From positions 992,001 through 1,056,000 of the forward strand of contig NZ_CP071869.1 of NCBI RefSeq assembly GCF_017569185.1: a stretch of 64,000 nt of DNA. The letters are read 5' to 3'. This document shows, one piece after another, positions 44,404 to 52,620 of this stretch; the first letter of the stretch is position 1; every line of letters begins with the position of its first letter. The stretch is from Polaribacter cellanae (GTDB lineage: Bacteria; Bacteroidota; Bacteroidia; Flavobacteriales; Flavobacteriaceae). A program made the translations under genes and the position numbers. The notes under the pieces were generated by a model. The model was not told the origin of the DNA, made no database searches, and saw only the letters and a program-made list of their open reading frames with translations.

Positions 44404-45681
44404 TTACAAAATTCTTATTGCACGATATTTATAAAATAAATTTATCAAATAAAAAACGGTATTCTTATCTAAACTATCTTCCACCAAATGTAAAACTTCT
44501 TTTACGCTCAAAACATTTCCTTCATTAATTTTATCAGCTAATTTTTTGATTGATTCAATTTTTTTAAAGGTAAACTTTCTGCCTCTTAAATAAACATTCA
44601 TCCGCCCTTTTTCTGCTGAATTATTGTAAAGAATTTTAAATGGCTTTTCAATAATTATTTTTAATTTTGGGTTTATATCTTTTTCTTTGTTTATTGGAAA
44701 TATACTAGTTCTATATCCAGAATTACTTGAAATAGTATATCTTAAATCTCTATAGGCTTCTCTTAAAAGTTCGCGTAAATTATAGTTCTTAAACTCTGAA
44801 GGGATTTTATATGCTGTCAATATATTGTCAATGTTACTTAAATCATCAATTGGATTTAAGTCTGATGGAAGAAGTTCGTGAGTTTCATCTAAGTATTGCT
44901 CCATAAGAACAGTATTTAGCTTCTCTACAATTCTTTTTTTGGAATGATTGTAGAACCAATAAGTTAGGGCAATTGACAAACCTTTCTGTCTACCTACATG
45001 ATAAACACCTTGTGGCATAAAATAAATGTCTCCAGGCTCGTATTTGTACTCTTTAGCATAAGGAATGAACCGATCAATATCGTTTTTATTAAATTTCTTT
45101 TCCAATTTCTCAAACACCTCATTTTCCCAAATGAACATGGATTTGTTACCCGGCCCTAAATGATAATGAATTACATTTTCACCTGGCATGTCTTGATGTA
45201 TCCCTATGGGGGTATTGTTATAATTTCCAATAAATAATGTAAAGTTTATACCTTCAATCGGAAAACCCATTTTATCAAGTAACGGTTTTGATTTTATTGC
45301 AATTTTTTTTGATAATTTATTGTTGAATCTTTCTGCGGAATTAATTATTATACCAAACTCCTTATCCTCAAACACTCGCTCGCACCAAGATTCGACAGTA
45401 TCATTACTTGATGGAGGTGTATTGTAAATTTTATTCATTTCATTTTTATCCAATTGATGCTTATCAACAAAAATTCTATATCCATATTTAGTGGTTTTTA
45501 AATGGGATAATTTGGAAATAATCTTTAAAACTAACCTCTTAAATTGTAAAATCTCATCTGCTGATATACTTTCTTTAATGACGTTTGTTTTTGTCATATT
45601 ATTAGTTTCTACTAAAAAATCGTCCCACCATGATGGGCTAAATTTTTCTTTTTTGATTTTATTTAGAACATCGGATTTCAT
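44404..45681 (-). CDS. JmjC/cupin-like oxygenase, paralogue 3
   Basis: The 425-residue protein has an HxD...H iron site: His162 and Asp164 in GIHQDMPGEN and His228 in FMPQGVYHVG, with LGPGNKSMFIW between. The C-terminal ~60 residues (KIESIKKLADKINEGN and DKNTVFYLINLFYKYRAIRIL) look like the winged-helix tail of JmjC ribosomal oxygenases (ROX/MINA53/NO66 type). It would use Fe(II) and 2-oxoglutarate to hydroxylate a peptide. Its ATG overlaps the previous stop (TAATG), so it is translationally coupled. Confidence 0.78.
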   Translation of the reverse strand: MKSDVLNKIKKEKFSPSWWDDFLVETNNMTKTNVIKESISADEILQFKRLVLKIISKLSHLKTTKYGYRIFVDKHQLDKNEMNKIYNTPPSSNDTVESWCERVFEDKEFGIIINSAERFNNKLSKKIAIKSKPLLDKMGFPIEGINFTLFIGNYNNTPIGIHQDMPGENVIHYHLGPGNKSMFIWENEVFEKLEKKFNKNDIDRFIPYAKEYKYEPGDIYFMPQGVYHVGRQKGLSIALTYWFYNHSKKRIVEKLNTVLMEQYLDETHELLPSDLNPIDDLSNIDNILTAYKIPSEFKNYNLRELLREAYRDLRYTISSNSGYRTSIFPINKEKDINPKLKIIIEKPFKILYNNSAEKGRMNVYLRGRKFTFKKIESIKKLADKINEGNVLSVKEVLHLVEDSLDKNTVFYLINLFYKYRAIRIL

Positions 45682-46961
45682 TATTCCACCTTTTTAATTA
45701 AAGAAATTCCTTTATATTTAATTAATGTTGATATTATGTATACTCCTGTCTCTTTACTCCAATCTTCATCAAGGACATCAATTAACTCAGCCACTCTAAA
45801 TGTAGCTCCCGTATTTATTTTGTCTATAAGTAGTTTTAGGCAACTAAAATTATTAAACTCTATTTTTGTGCCTCTTATAAAAATATGGAGCTTTGTTTTG
45901 TCGTATGAGTCCTTATATTTAATTAAGAAAGGTAATTCTAATTGAACGATATCATTATTTTGCAACTTAACGTCTTTTGTAAGTGGAGGAGGATTTGTTC
46001 GATAGCCTGCATTACTGAATAGGGAATATCTAAAATCACGATACTCCTCTCTTATAAGATCTTTAAAAGATAATTTTTCTAATTCAGGTGGAATATCAAA
46101 TAAACTTAGGCAATCATCTATAATGCTAATATCATTTATTTCGTTTTTATCAGCTTTCAAGTTCTTACCGCAGGTAATTAGATATTTTTCTGTTAGAAAC
46201 GAAAGAATTTGTTTTGAAAAATCCTCCATTGAACGATTATTATACCAACATCCAATGGCCATTGATAAACCTTCCTGAGTTCCTACATGATAGATATCTT
46301 CTGGCATAAAGTACAAATCTCCTTCGCCGAATTCATACTTATTTGCGAAAGGAATATATTTTTGTATGTTCTGATTATTATATTTCTGTTCGCCTACTAA
46401 CCCTTCATATGTATCATTGTCCCAAGTATACATTGTTTTTTTTCCTGGTCCCAAATGAAAATGGATTACGCTTTTACCCGGTAAATCCAAATGTATTCCG
46501 AGTGGAGTTTTGTCATAGTTTCCAATAAACAGTGTAAAAATAATACCTTCGGTTGGCATACCATTCAACTCTAGCAGTGGTTTCAACTTAAATGCAAGTA
46601 ATTTGGAAAGTGCTGGGTTAAATCTTTCTCCTTGATTTACTATCATTCCAAATCTTTTGTTACCAAAGACTCTTTTTGACCAATCTTCAATTGATTCTCC
46701 TTTTACAGGTGGATAATCAAATAGATGTATCATCTCATTATTTTCTAGAAGTTTTCCATCTACGTAAACCCTAAACCCAAAACGACTTGTTCTTAATTTT
46801 AATATTGATGCAAGCATTTCTAAAATTTGGCTTCTCATCAACAAGATTTCTTCTTTGCGAATACAATTTTTAAAAACATTCGCTTCGGACATACCTTGAG
46901 TCTTTTCAATGAATTTACCCCACCAAGATTTGTCAAATATTTTGTTTTTTACAGTTGCCAT
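45681..46961 (-). CDS. JmjC/cupin-like oxygenase, paralogue 2
   Basis: Same fold and layout as its neighbours, 426 residues: N-terminal KSWWGKFIEKTQGMSEANVF, iron ligands His157-x-Asp159 in GIHLDLPGKS and His225 in EDIYHVGTQEG, LGPGKKTMYTW between, and a winged-helix-like C-terminus (IDVLDEDWSKETGVYIISTLI). Iron ligands are kept, so it should be active. The three paralogues are divergent enough to suggest different positions on the peptide. Confidence 0.78.
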   Translation of the reverse strand: MATVKNKIFDKSWWGKFIEKTQGMSEANVFKNCIRKEEILLMRSQILEMLASILKLRTSRFGFRVYVDGKLLENNEMIHLFDYPPVKGESIEDWSKRVFGNKRFGMIVNQGERFNPALSKLLAFKLKPLLELNGMPTEGIIFTLFIGNYDKTPLGIHLDLPGKSVIHFHLGPGKKTMYTWDNDTYEGLVGEQKYNNQNIQKYIPFANKYEFGEGDLYFMPEDIYHVGTQEGLSMAIGCWYNNRSMEDFSKQILSFLTEKYLITCGKNLKADKNEINDISIIDDCLSLFDIPPELEKLSFKDLIREEYRDFRYSLFSNAGYRTNPPPLTKDVKLQNNDIVQLELPFLIKYKDSYDKTKLHIFIRGTKIEFNNFSCLKLLIDKINTGATFRVAELIDVLDEDWSKETGVYIISTLIKYKGISLIKKVE

Positions 46962-47018
46962 TTTTTAAATACTTACTGAAATGGTTTAAACTTTTTTGAT
47001 TGGTTAAAAAAGTTTAAA

Positions 47019-48314
47019 TCACTTCACTTTAATAATTCCATGATTTTTATATATAGTATTCAGAATAAATAGTCCAATTTCTTCGTCCCAATCTTTATCT
47101 AAGGTTTTCAAAAGTTCGGAGACTTTTAAAGGTTTTCCAATATTTATTTTGTCAATCAGAGATTTAATACAATTGAAATTATTTAATTCGATCTTAACTC
47201 CTCTAACAAAAACATGAAGTTTTTCCTTATGTAAAGATTCTTTGTACAAAATTTTAAAAGGTTGCTCGATTTGAACTACGTTATTTCCTTTAAACAAAAT
47301 GTCATTATCCATGGGGAATGGACTTGTTCTGTAGCCCGCATTACTATGAATTGAATACCTCAAACCCCTATAGGTCTCTCTTAAGAGATCTTTGTAATTT
47401 AAGTTATTAAATTCATGAGGGATTTTAAGAATTTCAAGGATATCATCTACTCCAGAAACATCATCTATGTCATTTTTGTCTATTGCTAATAAATCTTTTC
47501 CTCCTTCCAAAAATTCATTAAGAGTTAGTGACAAAAGTTTACGAAGTAATATTTCACTATTATGATTGTATCTCCAAAATGTTATGCCAATTGACAACCC
47601 ATCTTGCATGCCAATGTGATATTCACCCTGCGGCATAAAATAAATACTGCCTTCTTTAAAGATAAATTTTGATGAGAATGGAAGTAAACTTTCGACATCT
47701 TGTTTATTATATTTCTGGGTGTTAATTAATTCTTTATATTCTTCATTACCCCACGTATACATAGTTTTTGCTCCTGGACCTAGATGAAAGTGCATAACGT
47801 CCTGTCCAGGTGGGTCTTGATGAATCCCTATAGGAGTTTTTTCATAGTTGCCAATAAATAATGAAAAGTTTATTCCATCTCTAGGAAATCCAACTTTTTC
47901 AAAATAAGGCTTTGTTTTTAGGGCTATATTTTTAGAGAGTTTTAAATTGAACTTTTCTCCAGCATTTATAATCATCCCGAATTTCTTCCCTTTATAAACT
48001 CTTTCAACCCATTCCTCTAATTCCTCATCTTCTAATGGGGGCAAATCATATATTTTGCTCATTTCCGTCTCATCCAATTTGACTCCATCTACAAAAACTC
48101 TAAACCCATATTTATCGGTTCTTAGTTCTGCAAGCTTTTGGATAATTTCAAGAACATATTTGCGGAAAAGTAATGTTTCTTCAAAGTTTAAACAATCTTC
48201 AATTACTGCTGTTTTGGTAAGGTTATTCGTTTTATGTAAAAACTTATCCCACCATTTTTCGTTGAAAGCCTTTGGCTTCTCAGTTAATGATGTTTTTACT
48301 GTTGCTTGTTCCAT
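47019..48314 (-). CDS. JmjC/cupin-like oxygenase, paralogue 1
   Basis: First of the three tandem oxygenases, 431 residues: NEKWWDKFLHKTNNLTKTAV at the start, His165-x-Asp167 in GIHQDPPGQD, His233 in GEYHIGMQDG, LGPGAKTMYTW between, and a C-terminal ELLKTLDKDWDEEIGLFILNTI. It follows the precursor peptide gene across a strong hairpin. By homology to histidyl-hydroxylating JmjC ribosomal oxygenases, a His or Asp of the core peptide is the likely target; this is inference. Confidence 0.78.
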   Translation of the reverse strand: MEQATVKTSLTEKPKAFNEKWWDKFLHKTNNLTKTAVIEDCLNFEETLLFRKYVLEIIQKLAELRTDKYGFRVFVDGVKLDETEMSKIYDLPPLEDEELEEWVERVYKGKKFGMIINAGEKFNLKLSKNIALKTKPYFEKVGFPRDGINFSLFIGNYEKTPIGIHQDPPGQDVMHFHLGPGAKTMYTWGNEEYKELINTQKYNKQDVESLLPFSSKFIFKEGSIYFMPQGEYHIGMQDGLSIGITFWRYNHNSEILLRKLLSLTLNEFLEGGKDLLAIDKNDIDDVSGVDDILEILKIPHEFNNLNYKDLLRETYRGLRYSIHSNAGYRTSPFPMDNDILFKGNNVVQIEQPFKILYKESLHKEKLHVFVRGVKIELNNFNCIKSLIDKINIGKPLKVSELLKTLDKDWDEEIGLFILNTIYKNHGIIKVK

Positions 48315-48349
48315 GATTTTGACTAATTTTTAAAATGTTTCAATTATCT

Positions 48350-48399
48350 AAATTTTAGAATCAAGGAAATCGACTGTGCTTTCCTTGATTCTAAAATTT
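48350..48399 (-). terminator. Perfect 20-bp hairpin between precursor and oxygenase genes
   Basis: The arms 48350-48369 and 48380-48399 are perfectly complementary over 20 bases around a 10-base loop (TCGACTGTGC). It lies 11 bases after the precursor stop and 35 before the first oxygenase ATG in transcript order. As a partial terminator or RNA-stabilising hairpin it would give more precursor than tailoring-enzyme mRNA, a common arrangement in peptide operons. Confidence 0.8.
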
Positions 48400-48410
48400 G
48401 AAATCACCAA

Positions 48411-48560
48411 TCACTTAATAGCACTAATACAATTTGTATCGTGATGATGTCTTCCATCATGGTGGTGAGATCCTCCTCCCACTACTTGTTTTTCTTGGAG
48501 TGGGTTAAGAACCTTGATTCCAAGAAAATCGCTTGCTTTTTTAATTTGTGCATTTTTCAT
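48411..48560 (-). CDS. RiPP precursor peptide, Gly-Gly leader and His-rich core
   Basis: A 49-codon gene (ATG 48558-48560, TGA 48411-48413). The leader starts MKNAQIKKASDFLGIKV and ends LQEKQVVGGG at residue 30, matching Gly-Gly leaders cut by C39 exporters; cleavage after the third Gly puts Glu at -8 and Val at -4. The core, residues 31-49, is SHHHDGRHHHD then TNCISAIK: six His in two HHHD units, two Asp and one Cys. It lies between the outer-membrane receptor and three oxygenases, and the exporter with the matching peptidase ends the operon. Confidence 0.9.
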   Translation of the reverse strand: MKNAQIKKASDFLGIKVLNPLQEKQVVGGGSHHHDGRHHHDTNCISAIK

Positions 48561-48625
48561 TTTAAAAAAAATTAAAGATTAATAAATACCACTCTTTGTA
48601 TATAGGCTGTGGCTATATCCTTTTT

Positions 48626-51019
48626 TTAATTGTCAATTCTATTTTTTTCTTCTTCATTTCCAAAATTGTGTTTTTCAACTTTTAAATGTGTAGCTCCAAA
48701 TCGATAGTTTACCGACAACCTAAAATTTCTATAGTCATTGTAATACGAATATGAGTAATTTGTGTTGCCTGATTTGGTGTTTGCTCTTTCAATATCCGTT
48801 TTCAAAACATCATCAGCAAAAACCCCAATATTTAATTTGCTTTTGAGTAGAGAGAACTTAAGGCCTAAGTCCAAACTTGCTGACCCTTTTATTTTGTATA
48901 CATCCTGAAATTGGGGTGATTGATACCAAAAGTTAATCTCACCGTTAATCGTCTTTTTGGTATTTAGAACAAATCTATTATTTACACTAACAAAGGCTCC
49001 CCAACCTTTTGGTTCAGAAATATTTACATCTTTTGTGAAATTCGTAGTAGTATAGAATAGATTACCTTGAAGTTCGGTTTGCAGCCAATCTAACTTGTTA
49101 AATATATAGACCTCACTTAAATTGTAAGTGTCAGTATTGTAAAAGTTAAGGTCTATCAAATACTGAATTTTCGTATCATCATCGAAAAAAGGTGGATTAC
49201 CTCGACCTCTGCTTTTGTGTGAAAAAGAGAGTGAACTGAATAATACATTCTTGAAAGCATATTGAAACTCAATGTTGTCTGTAAATGAAGGCGTAAGTGT
49301 CGGATTACCCTGTGTATAACTGTAAGGACTATAATATACTTGGAACGGATTTAGCTCATTATATCTTGGTCTGGAAATTCTTCTTCCATAATTCAAAGAA
49401 AAAACACTCGCGTCATTTGTCTTATTTAAAATATATATTGTTGGAAAAAGCTGCAAGTAATTATTGCGATCTATTTCACCCAAAGTGATAGAGTTACCTT
49501 TGGTTTGAGTGTTTTCTATTCTCAATCCAAGTTGGATTGACCATTTTTCAGAAAGTTTTTTGTTACCCATAAAGTATAATGCCTGAGTATTCTCATCATA
49601 GTCAAAAATATTGCTTCTATTAGGTTGCAAAATTGGAACACCGGCCGTACTGTCAAAATATTTATTGTCATAATGTGTTTTAGAGAAATACACCTTGCCT
49701 CCAAAACTAAAATTTGCCCATAAAGTTGGATAATCAACATCAATTTTAGCCGAATAGATTTTTAGATCATGAATTCCTTTATTATCTACCGATAGATATC
49801 CATCAGGTGTTGAGGAAAAATCTTCAGTTATTGCTTGTGTTTGAAAACTTCTTTTCAGATCATTTCTAAAATCAAAATAATCAAAATTCGTAGAAATTTT
49901 TTTACCAATAGTATCCAGTTTTATAAAAGAATGAAAATTATATGAATTGGATAAAGTTTTTTTGTTGTCATAAGCAATTGTATTGATAATAGAATCAATA
50001 GATAAACTTATATTATCTTTTATTATAGATTTATTATATTGATTGGAGTGAGGTCTACTAAAATTACCTAAATATTGAATTCCTGCCGACCAAGTATCAG
50101 AAAGTCTGTAATCTAATCCAATATGACTACTAAAAATCTTAGCAATTTTTCTATTTTTAAAATTATTGTCCCATTTTTGAGTTGGATAAAATATTTTTTC
50201 TGTTTCGGTTTCTCTTTTTGAACCATTTTCATAACTAAGATTTGTGAAAAGACTTAGATTTTCTTTTTGATAATTGAAGTTGCCACCAAAAGTTCCTGAA
50301 GGATAAGTTGTTTGTCTGTACAAACTATTTAAAGAAACATTCCAATAATCACTATCTGAATGTTTTAGTTTTACATTTATTATACCGCTATTTCCTTCAG
50401 CATCAAACTTTGCAGGAGGATTTGTAATAACTTCTATACTTTTAATGTTATCTGTCTGCAAAGTTTTTAGAAAAATTATTAAATCATCACCTGATAAATG
50501 AATTAACCTATCATCTACCATTACAGCCATACTACTTTTTCCAACCATTGATATGGCATCGTTCTGTACCCGAACACCGGGTGCAACTCTCAGGGCATCC
50601 AAACCGTTTCCTCCACTTGCCGCCACGCTGTTCTCTATATTAAAAACCAACCGATCCACTTTACGTTCTATCAATGGTTTTTTGGCAGTTACCACCACTT
50701 CATCTAATTGGTTTTTATCTGCTTTTAAAATGATGCTTCCCAAATCCATATCCTTGTCCAGGGTTACGTTTTGATTCCACTCCGCATAGCCTATAAAACT
50801 TACGGTAAGTTTGTATGTGCCTTGTTTGGTTGTCAAGTTAAACGCACCCTTGTCGTCGGTAATGCCACCAGATATGATCTGGTTATTGGCATCGGTTAGG
50901 AACACATCGGCAAATTCAATAGGCATATTGGCAGCATCTTTAACAACACCTCGTATATCAACTTGCGAGTAGGAAGAAAAAGAAATGAGGGATATTATAA
51001 ATATCTTAAATAAATTCAT
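48626..51019 (-). CDS. TonB-linked outer-membrane barrel of the RiPP operon
   Basis: A signal peptide (FKIFIISLISFSSYSQ) leads into a carboxypeptidase-regulatory-like domain (residues 20-105), a plug-like domain (LDALRVAPGVRVQND, KSIEVITNPPAKFDAEGNSGIINV) and an OMP_b-brl_3 barrel with RRISRPRYNELNPFQVYYSP. It is the first gene of the operon, 65 bases before the precursor. It may re-import the metal-loaded peptide, confer immunity, or sense it. Its first ~170 codons are much more GC-rich than the barrel-coding part. Confidence 0.87.
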   Translation of the reverse strand: MNLFKIFIISLISFSSYSQVDIRGVVKDAANMPIEFADVFLTDANNQIISGGITDDKGAFNLTTKQGTYKLTVSFIGYAEWNQNVTLDKDMDLGSIILKADKNQLDEVVVTAKKPLIERKVDRLVFNIENSVAASGGNGLDALRVAPGVRVQNDAISMVGKSSMAVMVDDRLIHLSGDDLIIFLKTLQTDNIKSIEVITNPPAKFDAEGNSGIINVKLKHSDSDYWNVSLNSLYRQTTYPSGTFGGNFNYQKENLSLFTNLSYENGSKRETETEKIFYPTQKWDNNFKNRKIAKIFSSHIGLDYRLSDTWSAGIQYLGNFSRPHSNQYNKSIIKDNISLSIDSIINTIAYDNKKTLSNSYNFHSFIKLDTIGKKISTNFDYFDFRNDLKRSFQTQAITEDFSSTPDGYLSVDNKGIHDLKIYSAKIDVDYPTLWANFSFGGKVYFSKTHYDNKYFDSTAGVPILQPNRSNIFDYDENTQALYFMGNKKLSEKWSIQLGLRIENTQTKGNSITLGEIDRNNYLQLFPTIYILNKTNDASVFSLNYGRRISRPRYNELNPFQVYYSPYSYTQGNPTLTPSFTDNIEFQYAFKNVLFSSLSFSHKSRGRGNPPFFDDDTKIQYLIDLNFYNTDTYNLSEVYIFNKLDWLQTELQGNLFYTTTNFTKDVNISEPKGWGAFVSVNNRFVLNTKKTINGEINFWYQSPQFQDVYKIKGSASLDLGLKFSLLKSKLNIGVFADDVLKTDIERANTKSGNTNYSYSYYNDYRNFRLSVNYRFGATHLKVEKHNFGNEEEKNRIDN

Positions 51020-51038
51020 AAATGTTAAATTGATAGGT

Positions 51039-51085
51039 CAAAATTAAAACAGCTTATTAAGTTTTTCACTATACAAAAGGTTAGT
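51039..51085 (-). promoter_or_regulatory. Promoter of the RiPP operon with LuxR-type operator
   Basis: On the minus strand an 18-bp dyad ACTAACCTTTTGTATAGT (51068-51085) is followed after 21 bases by a perfect -7 box TAATTTTG (51039-51046), 20 bases before the ATG at 51019. The dyad centre would lie about 42 bases before the transcription start, a class II activator position. No -33 box is seen, so activation is probably required. Two other promoters in the island share this layout. Confidence 0.75.
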
Positions 51086-51108
51086 TTTTTAGGTCTGTGG
51101 CAAAAAAA

Positions 51109-51744
51109 TCATGGGTGTGCCCATTCCATTCGAAACAAAAGAGAGATTGTTTCTGTATTCTGGGTATAAAAATCGATCAATCCTTTATAAAGCATATAGA
51201 TTGGAACCATTTTAGAACCTAAATAATTTAAAGGTCTGCTAATAACTGTAGTCTGTATGTTTACTAGGGATAATATCTTTAACAACTTGCAATCACATTC
51301 CGCAAATGCAACACTGTTACTGTTTTCACAAATTGGGGAAATGGCACGGAGTATCAATTGTTTAAACAATTTGATACATCGTATATTTTTCTTTATGGCA
51401 AACCTACCGATATGCCATATAGTATCCGAAGAAAAACCACTTAATACCTATAAAGAATCAATCCCAAAAATTCTTTGTAACGGTAATACGTCCATTCCGT
51501 TCCACTTTAAGATTCTAATGAAACCTACAATATTTCCTGAAGTATCTTCGGCAACAAATATTTTGGAACTGTTCAAAAAATCCATTTCCTGATTATAAAC
51601 AGATAGAATCTCTTTCTTCCGTTTAAAAGGTACGTCATTACAAGACTGGCGATGGTGCTTGAAATTTTCTACCACTATAAATTCTGCCAATCTTATTATT
51701 TCATTCGGCTGAAGTTCTCTTAAACGATATTTTTCATAAACCAT
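51109..51744 (-). pseudogene. LuxI/FeeM-like N-acyltransferase, interrupted by an amber codon
   Basis: The first 98 codons encode a GNAT-fold start: FLNSSKIFVAEDTSGNIVGFIRILKW then LPLQRIFGIDSL, followed by an in-frame TAG at about 51450. The same frame resumes VLSGFSSDTIWHIGRFAIKKN and runs to 51109. The order (VxEDxxGxxxGxxRxL, then F..., then WxxxRFA) recalls acyl-homoserine-lactone synthases and FeeM-type enzymes. It is divergent from the LuxR gene and has the shared operator. With a sense codon it would be about 211 residues. Confidence 0.65.
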
Positions 51745-51768
51745 AAAACGACTGCTTTTTGTACCTAA

Positions 51769-51815
51769 TAAAATTACGTAACCTATTAATTCATTATACT
51801 ATACAAAAGGATAGT
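51769..51815 (-). promoter_or_regulatory. Promoter of the acyltransferase gene with LuxR-type operator
   Basis: The dyad ACTATCCTTTTGTATAGT (51798-51815, minus strand) is followed at exactly 21 bases by TAATTTTA (51769-51776), close to TAnnTTTG, 24 bases before the ATG at 51744. The same dyad lies just upstream of the divergent LuxR promoter. Confidence 0.7.
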
Positions 51816-51830
51816 TTATTAAAAAAGTAA

Positions 51831-51838
51831 TATATTTG
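51831..51838 (+). promoter_or_regulatory. -7 box of the LuxR-type regulator gene
   Basis: TATATTTG matches TAnnTTTG and lies 9 bases before the ATG at 51848. The shared dyad ends 15 bases upstream, where it would overlap the -33 region, so the regulator may control its own gene. Confidence 0.55.
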
Positions 51839-51847
51839 TGATTAATC

Positions 51848-52609
51848 ATGGACAATCGTATTGATAACTTCTTCTCAATCCAAAATACTGTAAATCATAT
51901 CTCTGATAACGATTATAAACAGGTGCATGATTATTTAGAACCTATCCGTGCCTTTGCCAGAACCTCTTATAAAAGTATTTATGTTATAGATTATCAAAAA
52001 AAATGTTTAGATTACGTATCGGACAACCCTTTGCTTCTTTGTGGTCATACAGCCAAAGAGGTAAAAGAAATGGGTTACGGCTTTTATTTTAATTTCGTTC
52101 CTAAAGAAGATTTGGATTTATTATTGAAAATTAACACAGTTTGGTTCAATTTTTATGATAACATCTCTTTGGAAGAACGAAAACGATATACTATCCTGTA
52201 CGATTTCCGTTTAAAAAACAAAAATGGAAAGACAATTTTGGTCAACCATAAATTAACACCCCTATTTTTGACCAGTAATGGTAAGATATGGAAAGCAATA
52301 TGTATTGTATCGCTTTCTTCGAGACATCATTCGGGAAATGTTAAAATATACAAACAGGGCAGTAATAAATTTTGGCGATACGATCTAGAGAACAACTTTT
52401 GGAAAGTTGAAGAAAAGGTAGTACTGACCGAACGGGAAAAAGAGATTTTACGTTATTCAGCACAGGGTTATACGATAAACGAAATTGCAGAAATTATTTT
52501 TTTGTCACCCGCTACGATAAAATTCCACAGACAAAAATTATTTGAAGATTTGCATGTATCCAATATAACGGAAGCCATTTCCTTTGCCATCAATAATAAA
52601 TTGATTTAG
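51848..52609 (+). CDS. PAS-LuxR transcriptional regulator
   Basis: The N-terminal ~170 residues look like a PAS-type sensor (YKSIYVIDYQKKCLDYVSDNPLLLCGHTAKEVKEMGYGFYFNFVPKEDLDLLL). The C-terminal LuxR/FixJ helix-turn-helix is clear: VLTEREKEILRYSAQGYTINEIAEIIFLSPATIKFHRQKLF. This class is common in Bacteroidota. It is the only regulator gene beside the three dyad promoters and so the best candidate to bind them. The ligand is unknown. Confidence 0.88.
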   Translation: MDNRIDNFFSIQNTVNHISDNDYKQVHDYLEPIRAFARTSYKSIYVIDYQKKCLDYVSDNPLLLCGHTAKEVKEMGYGFYFNFVPKEDLDLLLKINTVWFNFYDNISLEERKRYTILYDFRLKNKNGKTILVNHKLTPLFLTSNGKIWKAICIVSLSSRHHSGNVKIYKQGSNKFWRYDLENNFWKVEEKVVLTEREKEILRYSAQGYTINEIAEIIFLSPATIKFHRQKLFEDLHVSNITEAISFAINNKLI

Positions 52610-52620
52610 TTACTTTTATA

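Noticed and set aside
48411..48560. The two HHH runs could be an engineered polyhistidine tag or vector contamination.
   Set aside because: The runs are three His each with mixed CAC/CAT codons, separated by DGR, in a flavobacterial-style leader gene within a coherent operon.
51257..51592. A plus-strand ORF of 111 codons opposite the acyltransferase.
   Set aside because: The minus strand shows clear GNAT-like sequence on both sides of the amber codon; the plus frame has no recognisable pattern.
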